Assembly (NCBI GenBank): GCA_004322425.1
Contig: SCVJ01000053.1
Span: 1 to 37,510 of the forward strand
Direction of reading: 5' to 3'
DNA from: Chitinophagaceae bacterium
GTDB taxonomy: Bacteria; Bacteroidota; Bacteroidia; Chitinophagales; Chitinophagaceae
DNA length: 37,510 nt
Below are positions 8,578 to 18,259 of the stretch, in pieces. The notes under the pieces were generated by a model, which saw nothing but the letters and a program-made list of their open reading frames with translations, searched no databases and had not been told where the DNA came from. Made by a program: the position numbers and the translations under genes. Each line of letters starts with the position of its first letter. Within the stretch, counting starts at the first letter, position 1.

Positions 8578-8608
8578 AAAAAAAAGCAGAGTTCAAAACC
8601 CTGCTTTT
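8578..8608 (-). terminator. Intrinsic terminator of the metalloprotease gene
   Basis: Stem AAAAGCAG/CTGCTTTT (8582-8589 with 8601-8608) around an 11-base loop, followed on the minus strand by a run of eight T residues. It lies 18 bases after the stop of the gene at 8627 and ahead of the ABC permease, so it separates the two transcription units. Confidence 0.8.
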
Positions 8609-8626
8609 CAAAAGAAATATGTTATT

Positions 8627-11173
8627 CTAATTTTTGGGATTCAATGCTGCTTCAATACGAGACACAACATCTTGTAAATGATATCGACTCATCTCATCTC
8701 CAATTGTTGTAGAAGCAGCTTTTGCTTCATTTTTCAATTGTTGAAGATGTGCCCTTACAATACTTCTGCTATCAGACTTCTCAACAGACACGGCTGGACC
8801 ACTAGTTATAAATCCTCCTGTTGATAATATAGAAACTGGTGGTGGATTGACGATATTGCTCAACACATTGATATACGATTTTTGAAGATTTCTTCTGTAA
8901 ATATCAATAGCTTTAGCTGCCGATAATTCACTCCAAATGCCTTTTTTCATATCGGATAAAAGTTCTGTAACCTGATAAGCTTGTTTTCCACTTACAGCTT
9001 CCCCATCCAATAATTTTGCCATTGTTCTTGTACTTAAAATACGATTCAGCATGGCATCTTGAATACTGCCAATTGTGCTCACCGGATTTCCTCCTGTTTT
9101 AGAAGAGATACCATTATTGATTAACCAAGTTGGGGTTGCAAAAAGTTGTTTTTGTAAAAAAGCAACGGCTTCTTTTTGCTTTGCTTCGGATATATTTTCA
9201 TAAACAGAACCTTCTTCTTCTACCATTTTAGGAGTTTCCATGATACCTCCAATGTATTTTGTAACATGTCCCATATAACGATTAAACTGAGAAGTAACCT
9301 GACCATACATTTGGCTCAAACTTGAAAAATCTTCATTCTCTTCTTTTGTCCACTCTAATAAATTGGGAACAATTCGTTGAAGATTTTTAACGCCATAAGC
9401 ACTTCCTTTCATAGCATCATCGCCAACTTGTTCACTTTGGCTGCGTGGATCATCAGGATTTACTTCGCTTCCAAACCATAATCTATTATCCTTTAATTTT
9501 CCAATAACCCATTTATTTAAATGTGTTTTTTCTGCATCAGCATTTTTATATTCATCAAATATTCGATAACCCCATTCTATTGCCCAATTATCATAATCGC
9601 CAATTCTAGGAAAAAGACCAGATTCGTTAATATTATCTTCCGGTTGCGCTACATAATTAAAGCGTGCATAATCCATAATAGATGGTGTATGACCGTTTGC
9701 TTCAACCCACGCTTTATTGCGAAGATTTTCAACTGGCACACTGCTGCTGGAACCATAATTATGACGAAGACCAATCGTATGTCCCACTTCGTGCGATGAA
9801 ACAAAACGAATTAACTGTCCCATCAACTCATCATCGAAATTCATTGTTCTTGCACGAGGATCGGTTGGAGCACATTGAACAAAATACCAATCGTGCAATA
9901 ATTGCATTACGTTATGATACCAGTTAATATGGCTTTCCATAATTTCTCCGCTACGAGGGTCGGAAATACTTGGCCCACTGGCATTGGGTATATCGGAAGG
10001 TTTATAAACTATTGCAGAATTACGAGCATCATCCAAACTCCATGTGCTATCCTCACTTTTTGTAGGAGCTAGTTTTGCCATGATTGCATTTTTAAATCCA
10101 GCTTTTTCAAAAGAGATTTGCCAATCATTTACACCTTGAACTAAATAGGGAATCCACTTTTTAGGTGTTGCAGGATCAATATAAAAAATGATAGGTTTTT
10201 TAGGTTCAACCAATTCTCCTCTTTTATATTTTTCAATATCCTCATCTTTGGGTTCCATTCTCCAACGCTTAACCATACTAATGCTTTTTACACCTTGTGG
10301 ATTGGCATCATAATCGGTATAACCTACAGCAAAGTATCCAACACGGGGATCAAAATATCGTGACTGCATAGGAGTTTTCGGCAAAAGAACCAATGAACTA
10401 TTCAGTTCCAATGTCATATTTCCAGAAGGAGCTGCGCCACCACCACTTCCACCACCACCGGGGGTTGGCATTGCAGGAGTTCTACCGTAAGTTTTTAGCG
10501 CTTTTATTTCAATATTAATAGGAAACGATTTCACACCATCCACATAAGATTTATCAGCTTGAATCATTCCTAATCGTAAACTTGTTTTTAGTGAACCACT
10601 AAAATGTAACACATCATTATCGCCACTAATAAAATCCGTTATTTCAATAACAGATCCCGTTGAATCTTTAGAAAATGCCTTAATCTCGAAGGCTACTGCA
10701 ATGGGTTGTACATTGGAATTATTAACCGCAGAAAACATTGGAGAGCTTGAATCTTTGGTGTATTCCGCAAAAGAAACATTGCGAAGGAAAATTTTATTAT
10801 TAGGTCCTTTTTCAAAACGAATTACATTTTGTCCGATCTGATCGCCGGCATAACCAAAAAATCCACCACTCCGCATTCCTGCAGCAGCTTTTGAAATTCT
10901 GTTTACAGCAAGAATATCTCTGCCCAATAAAGCATCGGGTATTTCAAAATACCATTTGTCTTCTACTTTATGAACTTTGAAAAATCCATCATCAGATTTT
11001 GCTTTATCCGTAATTATTTCTTTATACGCTTTTGGACCGCTTGTAGCAGGTCGAGCTGCTACTGCAGGTTTTACAGAAGTATCAGCAACTGCAGGTCGAA
11101 CTTGTGCTGATGCAATTAAGTTTGAACCCAACAATGCAAAACCAAAAAATAAATGTTTAACTAGATTAGTCAT
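8627..11173 (-). CDS. Secreted zinc metalloprotease, DUF5117/DUF4953 (metzincin-like)
   Basis: An 848-residue exported protein with signal peptide (cleavage probably after IASA, about residue 23). The zinc site is HEVGHTIGLRH (461-471), matching HExxHxxGxxH of metzincins, with Glu462 as the catalytic base and a Met-turn candidate SIMDYARF (Met500). By family layout, DUF5118 and DUF5117 precede (about 45-330) and DUF4953 contains the zinc site and continues to about 720. A Gly/Ser/Ala-rich linker lies at 238-250. Such proteins are common in Bacteroidota, usually of unknown substrate, and are thought to act in the periplasm or outside the cell. The gene stands alone: promoter box about 22 bases upstream and a strong terminator downstream. 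Confidence 0.88.
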   Translation of the reverse strand: MTNLVKHLFFGFALLGSNLIASAQVRPAVADTSVKPAVAARPATSGPKAYKEIITDKAKSDDGFFKVHKVEDKWYFEIPDALLGRDILAVNRISKAAAGMRSGGFFGYAGDQIGQNVIRFEKGPNNKIFLRNVSFAEYTKDSSSPMFSAVNNSNVQPIAVAFEIKAFSKDSTGSVIEITDFISGDNDVLHFSGSLKTSLRLGMIQADKSYVDGVKSFPINIEIKALKTYGRTPAMPTPGGGGSGGGAAPSGNMTLELNSSLVLLPKTPMQSRYFDPRVGYFAVGYTDYDANPQGVKSISMVKRWRMEPKDEDIEKYKRGELVEPKKPIIFYIDPATPKKWIPYLVQGVNDWQISFEKAGFKNAIMAKLAPTKSEDSTWSLDDARNSAIVYKPSDIPNASGPSISDPRSGEIMESHINWYHNVMQLLHDWYFVQCAPTDPRARTMNFDDELMGQLIRFVSSHEVGHTIGLRHNYGSSSSVPVENLRNKAWVEANGHTPSIMDYARFNYVAQPEDNINESGLFPRIGDYDNWAIEWGYRIFDEYKNADAEKTHLNKWVIGKLKDNRLWFGSEVNPDDPRSQSEQVGDDAMKGSAYGVKNLQRIVPNLLEWTKEENEDFSSLSQMYGQVTSQFNRYMGHVTKYIGGIMETPKMVEEEGSVYENISEAKQKEAVAFLQKQLFATPTWLINNGISSKTGGNPVSTIGSIQDAMLNRILSTRTMAKLLDGEAVSGKQAYQVTELLSDMKKGIWSELSAAKAIDIYRRNLQKSYINVLSNIVNPPPVSILSTGGFITSGPAVSVEKSDSRSIVRAHLQQLKNEAKAASTTIGDEMSRYHLQDVVSRIEAALNPKN

Positions 11174-11195
11174 GTTTTAGATTTTTAAGTGAAAA

Positions 11196-11203
11196 CAAAG
11201 ATA
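11196..11203 (-). promoter_or_regulatory. Candidate -7 box for the metalloprotease gene
   Basis: TATCTTTG on the minus strand matches the Bacteroidota -7 consensus TAnnTTTG exactly and lies 22 bases before the ATG. No TTG is visible at the expected -33 spacing, so the assignment rests on the -7 box and position. Confidence 0.5.
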
Positions 11204-11345
11204 GGGGCAGATGGATATTGTACGAGTAAAATACACTAACGGTAAAAAAACTGGGGTAAATGAAAATCTATTATTCTTTTTTACAAAAATTAAACTACTA
11301 TTTTTATACTTATTCTTTAGAAATCCCATATTAAACAAGTCGAAA

Positions 11346-12026
11346 ATGAAAAATTTTATTAAAAGTAATTTCCTTCCTGTTTTTTTAGTTTTAGTTGCCG
11401 CAGTATTATATGTCCATTACACGAATAATTTTATTCTTGAAGTTATTTTTAAGCCACTTATCGTTATTAGCTTACTAGTTTACATTGCCATAAATCCTTT
11501 ACAAAAAATTAAGGCTTTATTTTTTGCTGGCAGCGGATTAATATTCTCACTATTTGGAGATGTGTTGTTATTATTTCAAAAAAACAATCCCAAATTTTTT
11601 GTTTTAGGGTTAGTTGCATTTTTGGCTGCGCATGTGTTTTACATTATTTATTACTTACGTTCCACTGACAATGCTATTCCATCAAAAAAACTAAAAACCA
11701 AACCAATTATTGTTTTGGCAATATTAGCTTTTGGAACTCTGTTATTCACTCTTCTCTTTAACAATTTAGGAGGACTTAAAATTCCTGTGTTTGCTTATAC
11801 TGCTGTATTAATAAGTATGAATCTTTTTGCCCTAAATCGTTATGGAAAAGTAAGTGATGAAAGTTTTAAACTGATTATGATTGGAGCAATTTTCTTTACC
11901 CTTTCCGACAGTATGTTGGCTGTCAATAAATTTTTATTGCCCATTCCACTTGCCAAAATTTGGATATTAGGAACTTATGCTGCAGCGCAATATTTTATTA
12001 CAAAAGGAGTGTTGAGTAAAAAATAG
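11346..12026 (+). CDS. YhhN/TMEM86-family membrane protein (lysoplasmalogenase-like)
   Basis: A 226-residue protein with about eight hydrophobic segments. It matches the YhhN family: KPLIVISLLVY near the N-terminus, a FSLFGDVLLLF segment with a conserved Gly-Asp, AFLAAHVFYI, and LSDSMLAVNKF near the C-terminus, the last two with the conserved His and Asp. Characterised members (TMEM86B, Legionella YhhN) hydrolyse lysoplasmalogens at the vinyl-ether bond. Whether this organism makes plasmalogens is not shown, so activity is inferred. I chose the ATG at 11346 because it starts directly before the first helix; a longer frame from 11211 adds an atypical stretch. It converges with nuoN, leaving a 4-base gap. 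Confidence 0.8.
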   Translation: MKNFIKSNFLPVFLVLVAAVLYVHYTNNFILEVIFKPLIVISLLVYIAINPLQKIKALFFAGSGLIFSLFGDVLLLFQKNNPKFFVLGLVAFLAAHVFYIIYYLRSTDNAIPSKKLKTKPIIVLAILAFGTLLFTLLFNNLGGLKIPVFAYTAVLISMNLFALNRYGKVSDESFKLIMIGAIFFTLSDSMLAVNKFLLPIPLAKIWILGTYAAAQYFITKGVLSKK

Positions 12027-12030
12027 TTTT

Positions 12031-13404
12031 CTAGAAATAAAACCAATTGAACAACAGTTGCGGATAAATTCCAAGCAAAATCACTAATGCCGCCAATACA
12101 ACCAATAACCATTTGAAGGATGAAGAAATTTCTATTGCCGGTTCGACACCTTCTTTAAAATACATAACTTGAATTAGTCGGAAATAATAATAAATACTAA
12201 CGGCTGCCATTAAAACGGCGAGAATAATTAGCCATAAAAACTTTTCAGTTAGCATCACTGATTTCAGCATATAAAATTTGGAAAGAAAACCAGCTGTTAA
12301 TGGAATGCCCGCCAATGAAAGTAGAAATACTGTCATTGAAAAGGCAACTATAGGTTGATGTTTTGCAAAACCATTAAATGCTTCGAAACTATAATCTTTC
12401 ATTTTTGCCAATACTGAAAAAATGCCCAATGTTGCAATGCTGTATGCCGCAGTATATAATAAAATACCTTCTATGGAAAATGTATTGAGCGACAAAATTG
12501 CCATCATCATAAAACCAACTTGAGCAATGCTCGAATAAGCTAACATTCGTTTTACACTTTGCTGGAAAACTGCTGTTAGATTTCCAATAATTAAAGTGAT
12601 GGCAGTAATAACGGCTATCACCCATTGCCAACTAGATTGTATGTTTCCAAAACCGAGATAAAATAATCGAATAAATGCAATAAATGCAGCGGCTTTTGCA
12701 ATAGTAGCCATGAAAGAAGTGATAACTGTTGGCGCTCCATCGTACACATCGGGTGTCCAAAAATGAAATGGTGCTGCCGATACTTTAAACGACATTGAAA
12801 ACACTAACAATAAAACTGAAACAATCAACATTGCTGATGGTTCTGCTCCCACATTTATTGAATTTAATATTGAAAAACTACCGGTGCTTCCATAAAACAT
12901 AGTGATACCCATCAACATTAACCCTGTTGAAAATGCTCCTAATAAAAAATATTTTAATGAAGCTTCATTGCTTCTTAGATTTTTTTTATCACTTCCAGTT
13001 AAGATATAAAGTGGAATGGAAATAATTTCAATACCCAAAAAAAGAATCAATAAAGAACCAAATGCAGAAACCAGAATAATTCCGCACAGAATGAAAAAGA
13101 TTAATGCAAAATATTCGGAATAATGAAAGCCCACTTTTTCCAAATCCTTTGCTGAAAGTAGAAAAAAGATGAGTGTGCAGGCTAATACAATTGAAGTAAA
13201 AAAATAAGAAAGTTTATCGAAATGCAACATTCCATTTAACGGGATGCTAAAAAAGTGAAACCCGTAAGTATCAAGCACATTAGCGAATAGAACAACAATT
13301 AAACCAGCAATGGCTAACAACCGAATGGAAGATTTTTGCTTCGTAATGATTCCCGCAAACATCATCACTACTCCTAAAATTGCTGCAACAATTAACGCAT
13401 TCAT
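12031..13404 (-). CDS. nuoN: NADH-quinone oxidoreductase subunit N
   Basis: Membrane-arm antiporter-like subunit of complex I, 457 residues with about 14 hydrophobic segments. The proton-channel signatures are a Glu in LGIEIISIPLYIL and the lysine in VKRMLAYSSIAQVGFMM. Last gene of the nuo operon, 13 bases after nuoM; its 3' end almost touches the convergent YhhN gene, and no hairpin terminator is visible between them. Confidence 0.95.
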   Translation of the reverse strand: MNALIVAAILGVVMMFAGIITKQKSSIRLLAIAGLIVVLFANVLDTYGFHFFSIPLNGMLHFDKLSYFFTSIVLACTLIFFLLSAKDLEKVGFHYSEYFALIFFILCGIILVSAFGSLLILFLGIEIISIPLYILTGSDKKNLRSNEASLKYFLLGAFSTGLMLMGITMFYGSTGSFSILNSINVGAEPSAMLIVSVLLLVFSMSFKVSAAPFHFWTPDVYDGAPTVITSFMATIAKAAAFIAFIRLFYLGFGNIQSSWQWVIAVITAITLIIGNLTAVFQQSVKRMLAYSSIAQVGFMMMAILSLNTFSIEGILLYTAAYSIATLGIFSVLAKMKDYSFEAFNGFAKHQPIVAFSMTVFLLSLAGIPLTAGFLSKFYMLKSVMLTEKFLWLIILAVLMAAVSIYYYFRLIQVMYFKEGVEPAIEISSSFKWLLVVLAALVILLGIYPQLLFNWFYF

Positions 13405-13417
13405 TTTTTTAGTTCGT

Positions 13418-14896
13418 TTATTTTTTCAATAAGTGCAAAACGTTGGCTTCTTTCAAAATAGCATCGGTTGTTGCTTGAGTTAAATCCAAAATTGATTGCG
13501 GATACAATCCAATACCAATTATCAAAATCACAATAATGGATAACACTACTTTTTCATGCATCTGAATATCTTCTCCATTTTCTGTTTTGGCAGATGTAGT
13601 TCCATAAATAATTTTTTGAACCATTTGCAACATATAAACCGCCCCTAAAATGATACAAATACCGGCAGCCACCGTTATCAAAATTTTATAACTATAAATG
13701 TTAGATGAAAAAATTCCACTGAACATCAGAAATTCACCAACAAAAGAATTCGTTAATGGCAAAGAAATGTTGGCTAATGTTATGACAAGCAATAAAATTG
13801 ACATTGCCGGTGCTTTTTGCGCCAACCCTCCCAATTCAGAAAGTTTTCTTGTTCCATATTTTCTTTCAATCACTTCAACAATAATCCACAAGCCAATAAT
13901 GTTAATTCCGTGATTAAACATTTGAATCATTACACCTTGCATAGCTAATTGTGTTTCAGAAAAAATGGCAACTACCATCAATCCAATATGCGCAATGGAA
14001 GAATATGCAATTAAACGTTTCAAATCGTCTTGACGAAAAGCAAGTAATGACGCATAAATCATACCAATGACAGCTAAGACTGTTACTGTTGTTTCTCCCA
14101 AAGCAAAAGATCCGGCTGGCAATACGGGCAGCAACCAGCGTATCACTGCAAATACTCCCATCTTAACCATAATGCCGCTCAGCACCATTGTTACAGCATT
14201 TGGCGATTGTTCATACAAATCAGGTTGCCAAGTATGAAATGGGAAAACAGGCATTTTAATGGCAAATGCAATAAACATTAATACAAAAATCCAATCTTGC
14301 GTATTATAATCTAATTGAAGATTATAAAATGATTGAATGGAAAAAGATTGATCAGCTGTTTGCGATTGTAAATAAATTAATGCAACCAACATAAGTACCG
14401 ATCCAACAAACGTATAAATAAAAAATTTAAATGTAGCGGCAATTCTTTTTTCTCCTCCCCAAATGGAACAAAGAAAATAAACAGGAATTAATGCCAACTC
14501 CCAAAAGAAATAAAAAACCAAAGCGTCCATTGCTAAAAAAACCCCCATCAATCCTGCTTGTGATAATAACATGAGTGCAAAAAAATTGGCCGCTTTTTTA
14601 TACTCTCTATTCCAAGTAGAAATAAAAATTATTGGAAATGAAATGGCCGTTAAAAGACAAAGCAGTTGTCCGATTCCGTCGAGTTGCAAAGAAAAAGCAC
14701 TTCCCAAACCTGGCAACCAATCGGCACTAAATTGAAGATATTTTTTATTACTAAAAGCTGTTAATCCCAATAATGAAACTACAAGTGTGGCCATTGAAGA
14801 TATCAATGAAACTATTCTTGAAACATTTCCTCTTGGCAAGAAAAAAGTTACTGCGCCTAATAGCAAAGGAATAAATATTAATAAGATTGCAATCAT
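13418..14896 (-). CDS. nuoM: NADH-quinone oxidoreductase subunit M
   Basis: Antiporter-like proton-pumping subunit of complex I, 492 residues and about 14 membrane helices. Diagnostic segments include FYFFWELALIPVYFLCSIW (the conserved channel Glu in WEL), FPFHTWQPDLYEQSP and LKRLIAYSSIAHIGLM with the conserved helix lysine. Sixteen bases after nuoL and 13 before nuoN. Confidence 0.96.
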   Translation of the reverse strand: MIAILLIFIPLLLGAVTFFLPRGNVSRIVSLISSMATLVVSLLGLTAFSNKKYLQFSADWLPGLGSAFSLQLDGIGQLLCLLTAISFPIIFISTWNREYKKAANFFALMLLSQAGLMGVFLAMDALVFYFFWELALIPVYFLCSIWGGEKRIAATFKFFIYTFVGSVLMLVALIYLQSQTADQSFSIQSFYNLQLDYNTQDWIFVLMFIAFAIKMPVFPFHTWQPDLYEQSPNAVTMVLSGIMVKMGVFAVIRWLLPVLPAGSFALGETTVTVLAVIGMIYASLLAFRQDDLKRLIAYSSIAHIGLMVVAIFSETQLAMQGVMIQMFNHGINIIGLWIIVEVIERKYGTRKLSELGGLAQKAPAMSILLLVITLANISLPLTNSFVGEFLMFSGIFSSNIYSYKILITVAAGICIILGAVYMLQMVQKIIYGTTSAKTENGEDIQMHEKVVLSIIVILIIGIGLYPQSILDLTQATTDAILKEANVLHLLKK

Positions 14897-14912
14897 AGGA
14901 TGCTAACTAAGT

Positions 14913-16796
14913 TTATTTCTTTAAAAAGAATTGAAATGTAAAAATTATTATCATGCTGATAATCATTAATAAAATATAATTACCCACTAATCCGTTTTGC
15001 AACAAACGAATTTGTCTACTACTATAATGAACCAGTTTGCCAACGCCGTTTACAACAGCATCAATGCCCGATTTTTCAAACACGTCATTTAATACTCGTG
15101 CCAATTGATTGATAGGATTTACCATTATTTTATTGTACAGTTCATCAACCAACCATTTGTTCTCTATCAATTTCCCTAATTTGGATTCTGAAGTTGGCTG
15201 ATATTTTGTAAATTTTTTTTGCGCCAATAATATAGTTGCAATTATAAAAATGGTTGATAAACCCATTAATAAATATTCGGTAGTGTGCGATACTGATAAT
15301 TTATTTTGTGTTCCAATAACCGGCGATAAAAATTGAGAAAGTCTATCTCCTCCATGAATAAATATTTCAGGTATTCCAATAAATCCTCCTACAATTGAAA
15401 GCACAGCAAGAATGATTAATGGAATTGTCATAGCCATGGGACTTTCATGAATGTTTTCTTTTTGCAATTTTGTTCCGCGAAATTTTCCAGAAAAAGTAAG
15501 AAAGAACAATCGAAACATATAAAATGCTGTAAGCAAAGCACCAACAAGTGCAAGCCAATACAAAACAGGGCTTTTTTCAAAAGCACTCAACAGAATGGCA
15601 TCTTTGGAGAAGAATCCACTTAGTGGCGGTATACCGGCAATTGCAAAACATCCGATTAGAAAAGTAGCATAGGTAATTTTTAATTGCTTACTCAATCCAC
15701 CCATATTTCGAATATCCTGATCGCCACTCATTGCATGAATAACACTTCCACTTCCCAAAAATAATAATGCTTTAAAAAAAGCATGCGTCAATACATGAAA
15801 TACCGCAGCCGAATAAGCACCAAGTCCTAATGCCAAAAACATATACCCAAGTTGACTAACCGTTGAGTATGCTAATATTTTTTTAATATCATTTTGCTTC
15901 AGCGCAATAGTTGCAGCAAGTATTGCTGTTGATAAACCAATAATAATAATAACCGTTTGTGTAATTGGTGCTAATGAATATAACACGTTACATCGCGCCA
16001 CTAAATAGATACCTGCCGTAACCATTGTAGCTGCGTGGATTAATGCCGAAACCGGCGTGGGGCCTGCCATTGCATCGGGCAACCAAGTGTAAAGTGGAAT
16101 TTGTGCACTTTTTCCGGTGGCACCAACAAAAAGCAATAATGTAATTGCAGTAATATCAAATGAAGAAAGCTTGGCCAACGACTCACTTGAAAAAATAATC
16201 GAAAAAGAAGTAGTGTCTAATTTAGCAATCAACCAAAAAATGGCAATCAAAAAACCAAGATCACCAATGCGGTTCATTATAAATGCTTTTCGAGCAGCAT
16301 AATTATATTCATTGTTTTTGAACCAATATCCAATGAGTAAATAAGAACATAAACCTACTCCTTCCCAACCCATAAACAGAATTACAAAATTGCCACCAAG
16401 AACTAGCAACAACATAAAGAAAATAAATAGATTGAGGTAAGAGAAAAATCTTCCATAATGTTCCGTGCTTTCTGCTTTCATATACGAAGCCGAATAAACA
16501 TGAATCAGAAAGCCAACACCCGTAATAATTAAAAGAAAAACAGAAGAAAGTTGATCTATTTGTAAAGAAAAAGGAATTTGAAAAGTTCCAACTTTAATAA
16601 AATTGAAGTAATCGAATACAACAACTCCACTTTTGACAACATCTAAAAATTGAAAGTAACTTAATAAAAAAGATAAAAAAATGACACCACAGGAAATTGC
16701 CGAAATAGTTTTTTTATGAAATGTTTTTCTTCCCAGTCCACTCAGGAAAAACCCCAACAAGGGCAACAATAATATTAACATCAAAAATTCTTTCAT
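14913..16796 (-). CDS. nuoL: NADH-quinone oxidoreductase subunit L
   Basis: Distal antiporter-like subunit of complex I, 627 residues, as usual for NuoL. It has the conserved GWEGVGLCSYLLIGYW segment, LYTWLPDAMAGPTPVSALIH, and the channel lysine in IKKILAYSTVSQLGYMF. The C-terminal part (about 520-627) should supply the long lateral helix and final anchor helix. Its ATG begins one base after the nuoK stop (TGATATG), so translation is probably coupled. Confidence 0.96.
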   Translation of the reverse strand: MKEFLMLILLLPLLGFFLSGLGRKTFHKKTISAISCGVIFLSFLLSYFQFLDVVKSGVVVFDYFNFIKVGTFQIPFSLQIDQLSSVFLLIITGVGFLIHVYSASYMKAESTEHYGRFFSYLNLFIFFMLLLVLGGNFVILFMGWEGVGLCSYLLIGYWFKNNEYNYAARKAFIMNRIGDLGFLIAIFWLIAKLDTTSFSIIFSSESLAKLSSFDITAITLLLFVGATGKSAQIPLYTWLPDAMAGPTPVSALIHAATMVTAGIYLVARCNVLYSLAPITQTVIIIIGLSTAILAATIALKQNDIKKILAYSTVSQLGYMFLALGLGAYSAAVFHVLTHAFFKALLFLGSGSVIHAMSGDQDIRNMGGLSKQLKITYATFLIGCFAIAGIPPLSGFFSKDAILLSAFEKSPVLYWLALVGALLTAFYMFRLFFLTFSGKFRGTKLQKENIHESPMAMTIPLIILAVLSIVGGFIGIPEIFIHGGDRLSQFLSPVIGTQNKLSVSHTTEYLLMGLSTIFIIATILLAQKKFTKYQPTSESKLGKLIENKWLVDELYNKIMVNPINQLARVLNDVFEKSGIDAVVNGVGKLVHYSSRQIRLLQNGLVGNYILLMIISMIIIFTFQFFLKK

Positions 16797-16797
16797 A

Positions 16798-17127
16798 TCA
16801 ATGTTTCAATCTATTCAAAAAATTAATATCAACCGAGTGTGTATTACGATACAACATAACAATAATAGCCAGCCCAACGCTAACTTCTGCAGCCGCTACC
16901 ACCATAATAAAAAAAACAAAAAGTTGTCCTTCACTACCGGCAGATGCATTGATAGCCGCATTCTTTAAATGATGCATTTTTGAAAATGCTACCATTAATA
17001 AATTCACAGCATTCAACATCAATTCAATACACATAAATACAATAATTGCATTGCGACGAGTAAGCACACCCACTATTCCAATACAGAATAATGTGATTGA
17101 CAAAATGATGTAATAATTAATCGGCAT
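16798..17127 (-). CDS. nuoK: NADH-quinone oxidoreductase subunit K
   Basis: Small membrane subunit of complex I, 109 residues with three helices. The two conserved membrane glutamates of the family lie in [12 protein letters not shown] and [11 protein letters not shown]; both are present. Between nuoJ (15 bases) and nuoL (1 base). Confidence 0.95.
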   Translation of the reverse strand: MPINYYIILSITLFCIGIVGVLTRRNAIIVFMCIELMLNAVNLLMVAFSKMHHLKNAAINASAGSEGQLFVFFIMVVAAAEVSVGLAIIVMLYRNTHSVDINFLNRLKH

Positions 17128-17142
17128 AAAATCTTTTACTAT

Positions 17143-17640
17143 TTATTTTTTTCCAATTACCACAGCGCCCACCATTGCACTTAAAAATAAGATGCTGCTT
17201 ACTTCAAATGGTATCAAATATTCCTTGAATAATATTTTCCCCAACTCTTCAATCAAACCAATATTCCCAACTTGTGTTTGCACTAATACTGAAGCTTCAT
17301 CTGTTTTTAGTAATGCAGCTACTAATACTAATAATAAACATCCTCCTGCTAATACACCAGCAAATAATATTCCTCTATTTCTTTTCTGCTCCGTATCTTT
17401 TTTTAAATCCATCAACATCAAAACATAAAGGAATAGTACCATGATGGCACCCGCATAAACAATGATATTGACGATGGCAAGAAACTGTGCATTCATCAAA
17501 AGATAGTGCCCAGATATAGCGAAGAAAACCAGAATTAACCACAACACACTATAAACCGGATTTTTACTTACCACCATCATCAACGCACTAAAAACTGCCA
17601 GCGTGGAAAGTGTCCAAAATAATATTGCCGTTATTCCCAT
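17143..17640 (-). CDS. nuoJ: NADH-quinone oxidoreductase subunit J
   Basis: Membrane subunit of complex I, 165 residues with five helices. The signature IIVYAGAIMVLFLYVLMLM, which forms the pi-bulge helix implicated in coupling, is intact. The C-terminal helix has SSILFLSAMVGAVVIGKK. It lies 28 bases after nuoI. Confidence 0.95.
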   Translation of the reverse strand: MGITAILFWTLSTLAVFSALMMVVSKNPVYSVLWLILVFFAISGHYLLMNAQFLAIVNIIVYAGAIMVLFLYVLMLMDLKKDTEQKRNRGILFAGVLAGGCLLLVLVAALLKTDEASVLVQTQVGNIGLIEELGKILFKEYLIPFEVSSILFLSAMVGAVVIGKK

Positions 17641-17668
17641 AATTCAGTTCTTACTTTTAACTTCTTGG

Positions 17669-18220
17669 TTAGTTTATTGTTTTTGGTTTTCTTTCTCCCA
17701 GTGCTTTTTCAAACGCTTCTGGATTTTCTATTGGATGTGGAATTAATAAATCTTCTTTTTTATAAATAAATCCTTGTCTTGAATAATTTGAAGGAGCAAA
17801 TGTTTGCGATAAATAAATAGCATCTTTTGGACAAGCCTCTTCGCATAAACCACAAAATATACAACGCAGCATATTGATTTCGTACTTGGCTGCATATTTT
17901 TCTTCTTTATATAAATGCTCCTCGTTGGGTAATCGTTCAGCCGCTTCCATTGTTATAGCTTCTGCTGGACAAGCAACGGCACACAAGCCGCAAGCTGTGC
18001 AACGTTCACGTCCATCTTCATCTCTATTTAAAACCTGAAGTCCACGAAATACGGGACTGAATGTTCTTGTTTGTTCTGGATAATTAACAGTAGGTTTTCT
18101 TTTAAAAATATGACTAAACGTAATCATCATGCCTTTAAAAATATTCCACAGATATAATCTTTCCACTACCGTCATTGGTTTGCGGCTCACCAGTTTCCAT
18201 CTGTTTGTTAATGCTTGCAT
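17669..18220 (-). CDS. nuoI: NADH-quinone oxidoreductase subunit I (2x[4Fe-4S])
   Basis: Ferredoxin-like subunit carrying clusters N6a and N6b between NuoG and NuoB. Both CxxCxxCxxxCP motifs are complete: Cys74, 77, 80 and 84 (CTACGLCAVACP) and Cys120, 123, 126 and 130 (CIFCGLCEEACP). 183 residues; the N-terminal amphipathic stretch (about 20-40) should lie along the membrane. It follows nuoH by 39 bases. Confidence 0.96.
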   Translation of the reverse strand: MQALTNRWKLVSRKPMTVVERLYLWNIFKGMMITFSHIFKRKPTVNYPEQTRTFSPVFRGLQVLNRDEDGRERCTACGLCAVACPAEAITMEAAERLPNEEHLYKEEKYAAKYEINMLRCIFCGLCEEACPKDAIYLSQTFAPSNYSRQGFIYKKEDLLIPHPIENPEAFEKALGERKPKTIN

Positions 18221-18259
18221 ATTTTATTTCTACCTACATTTTTTTGAACACATCTTCAA

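Noticed and set aside
11211-11345. Extended N-terminus of the YhhN-family gene
   Set aside because: The extra 45 codons overlap the region close to the divergent metalloprotease promoter and show no homology; the ATG at 11346 precedes the first helix directly.
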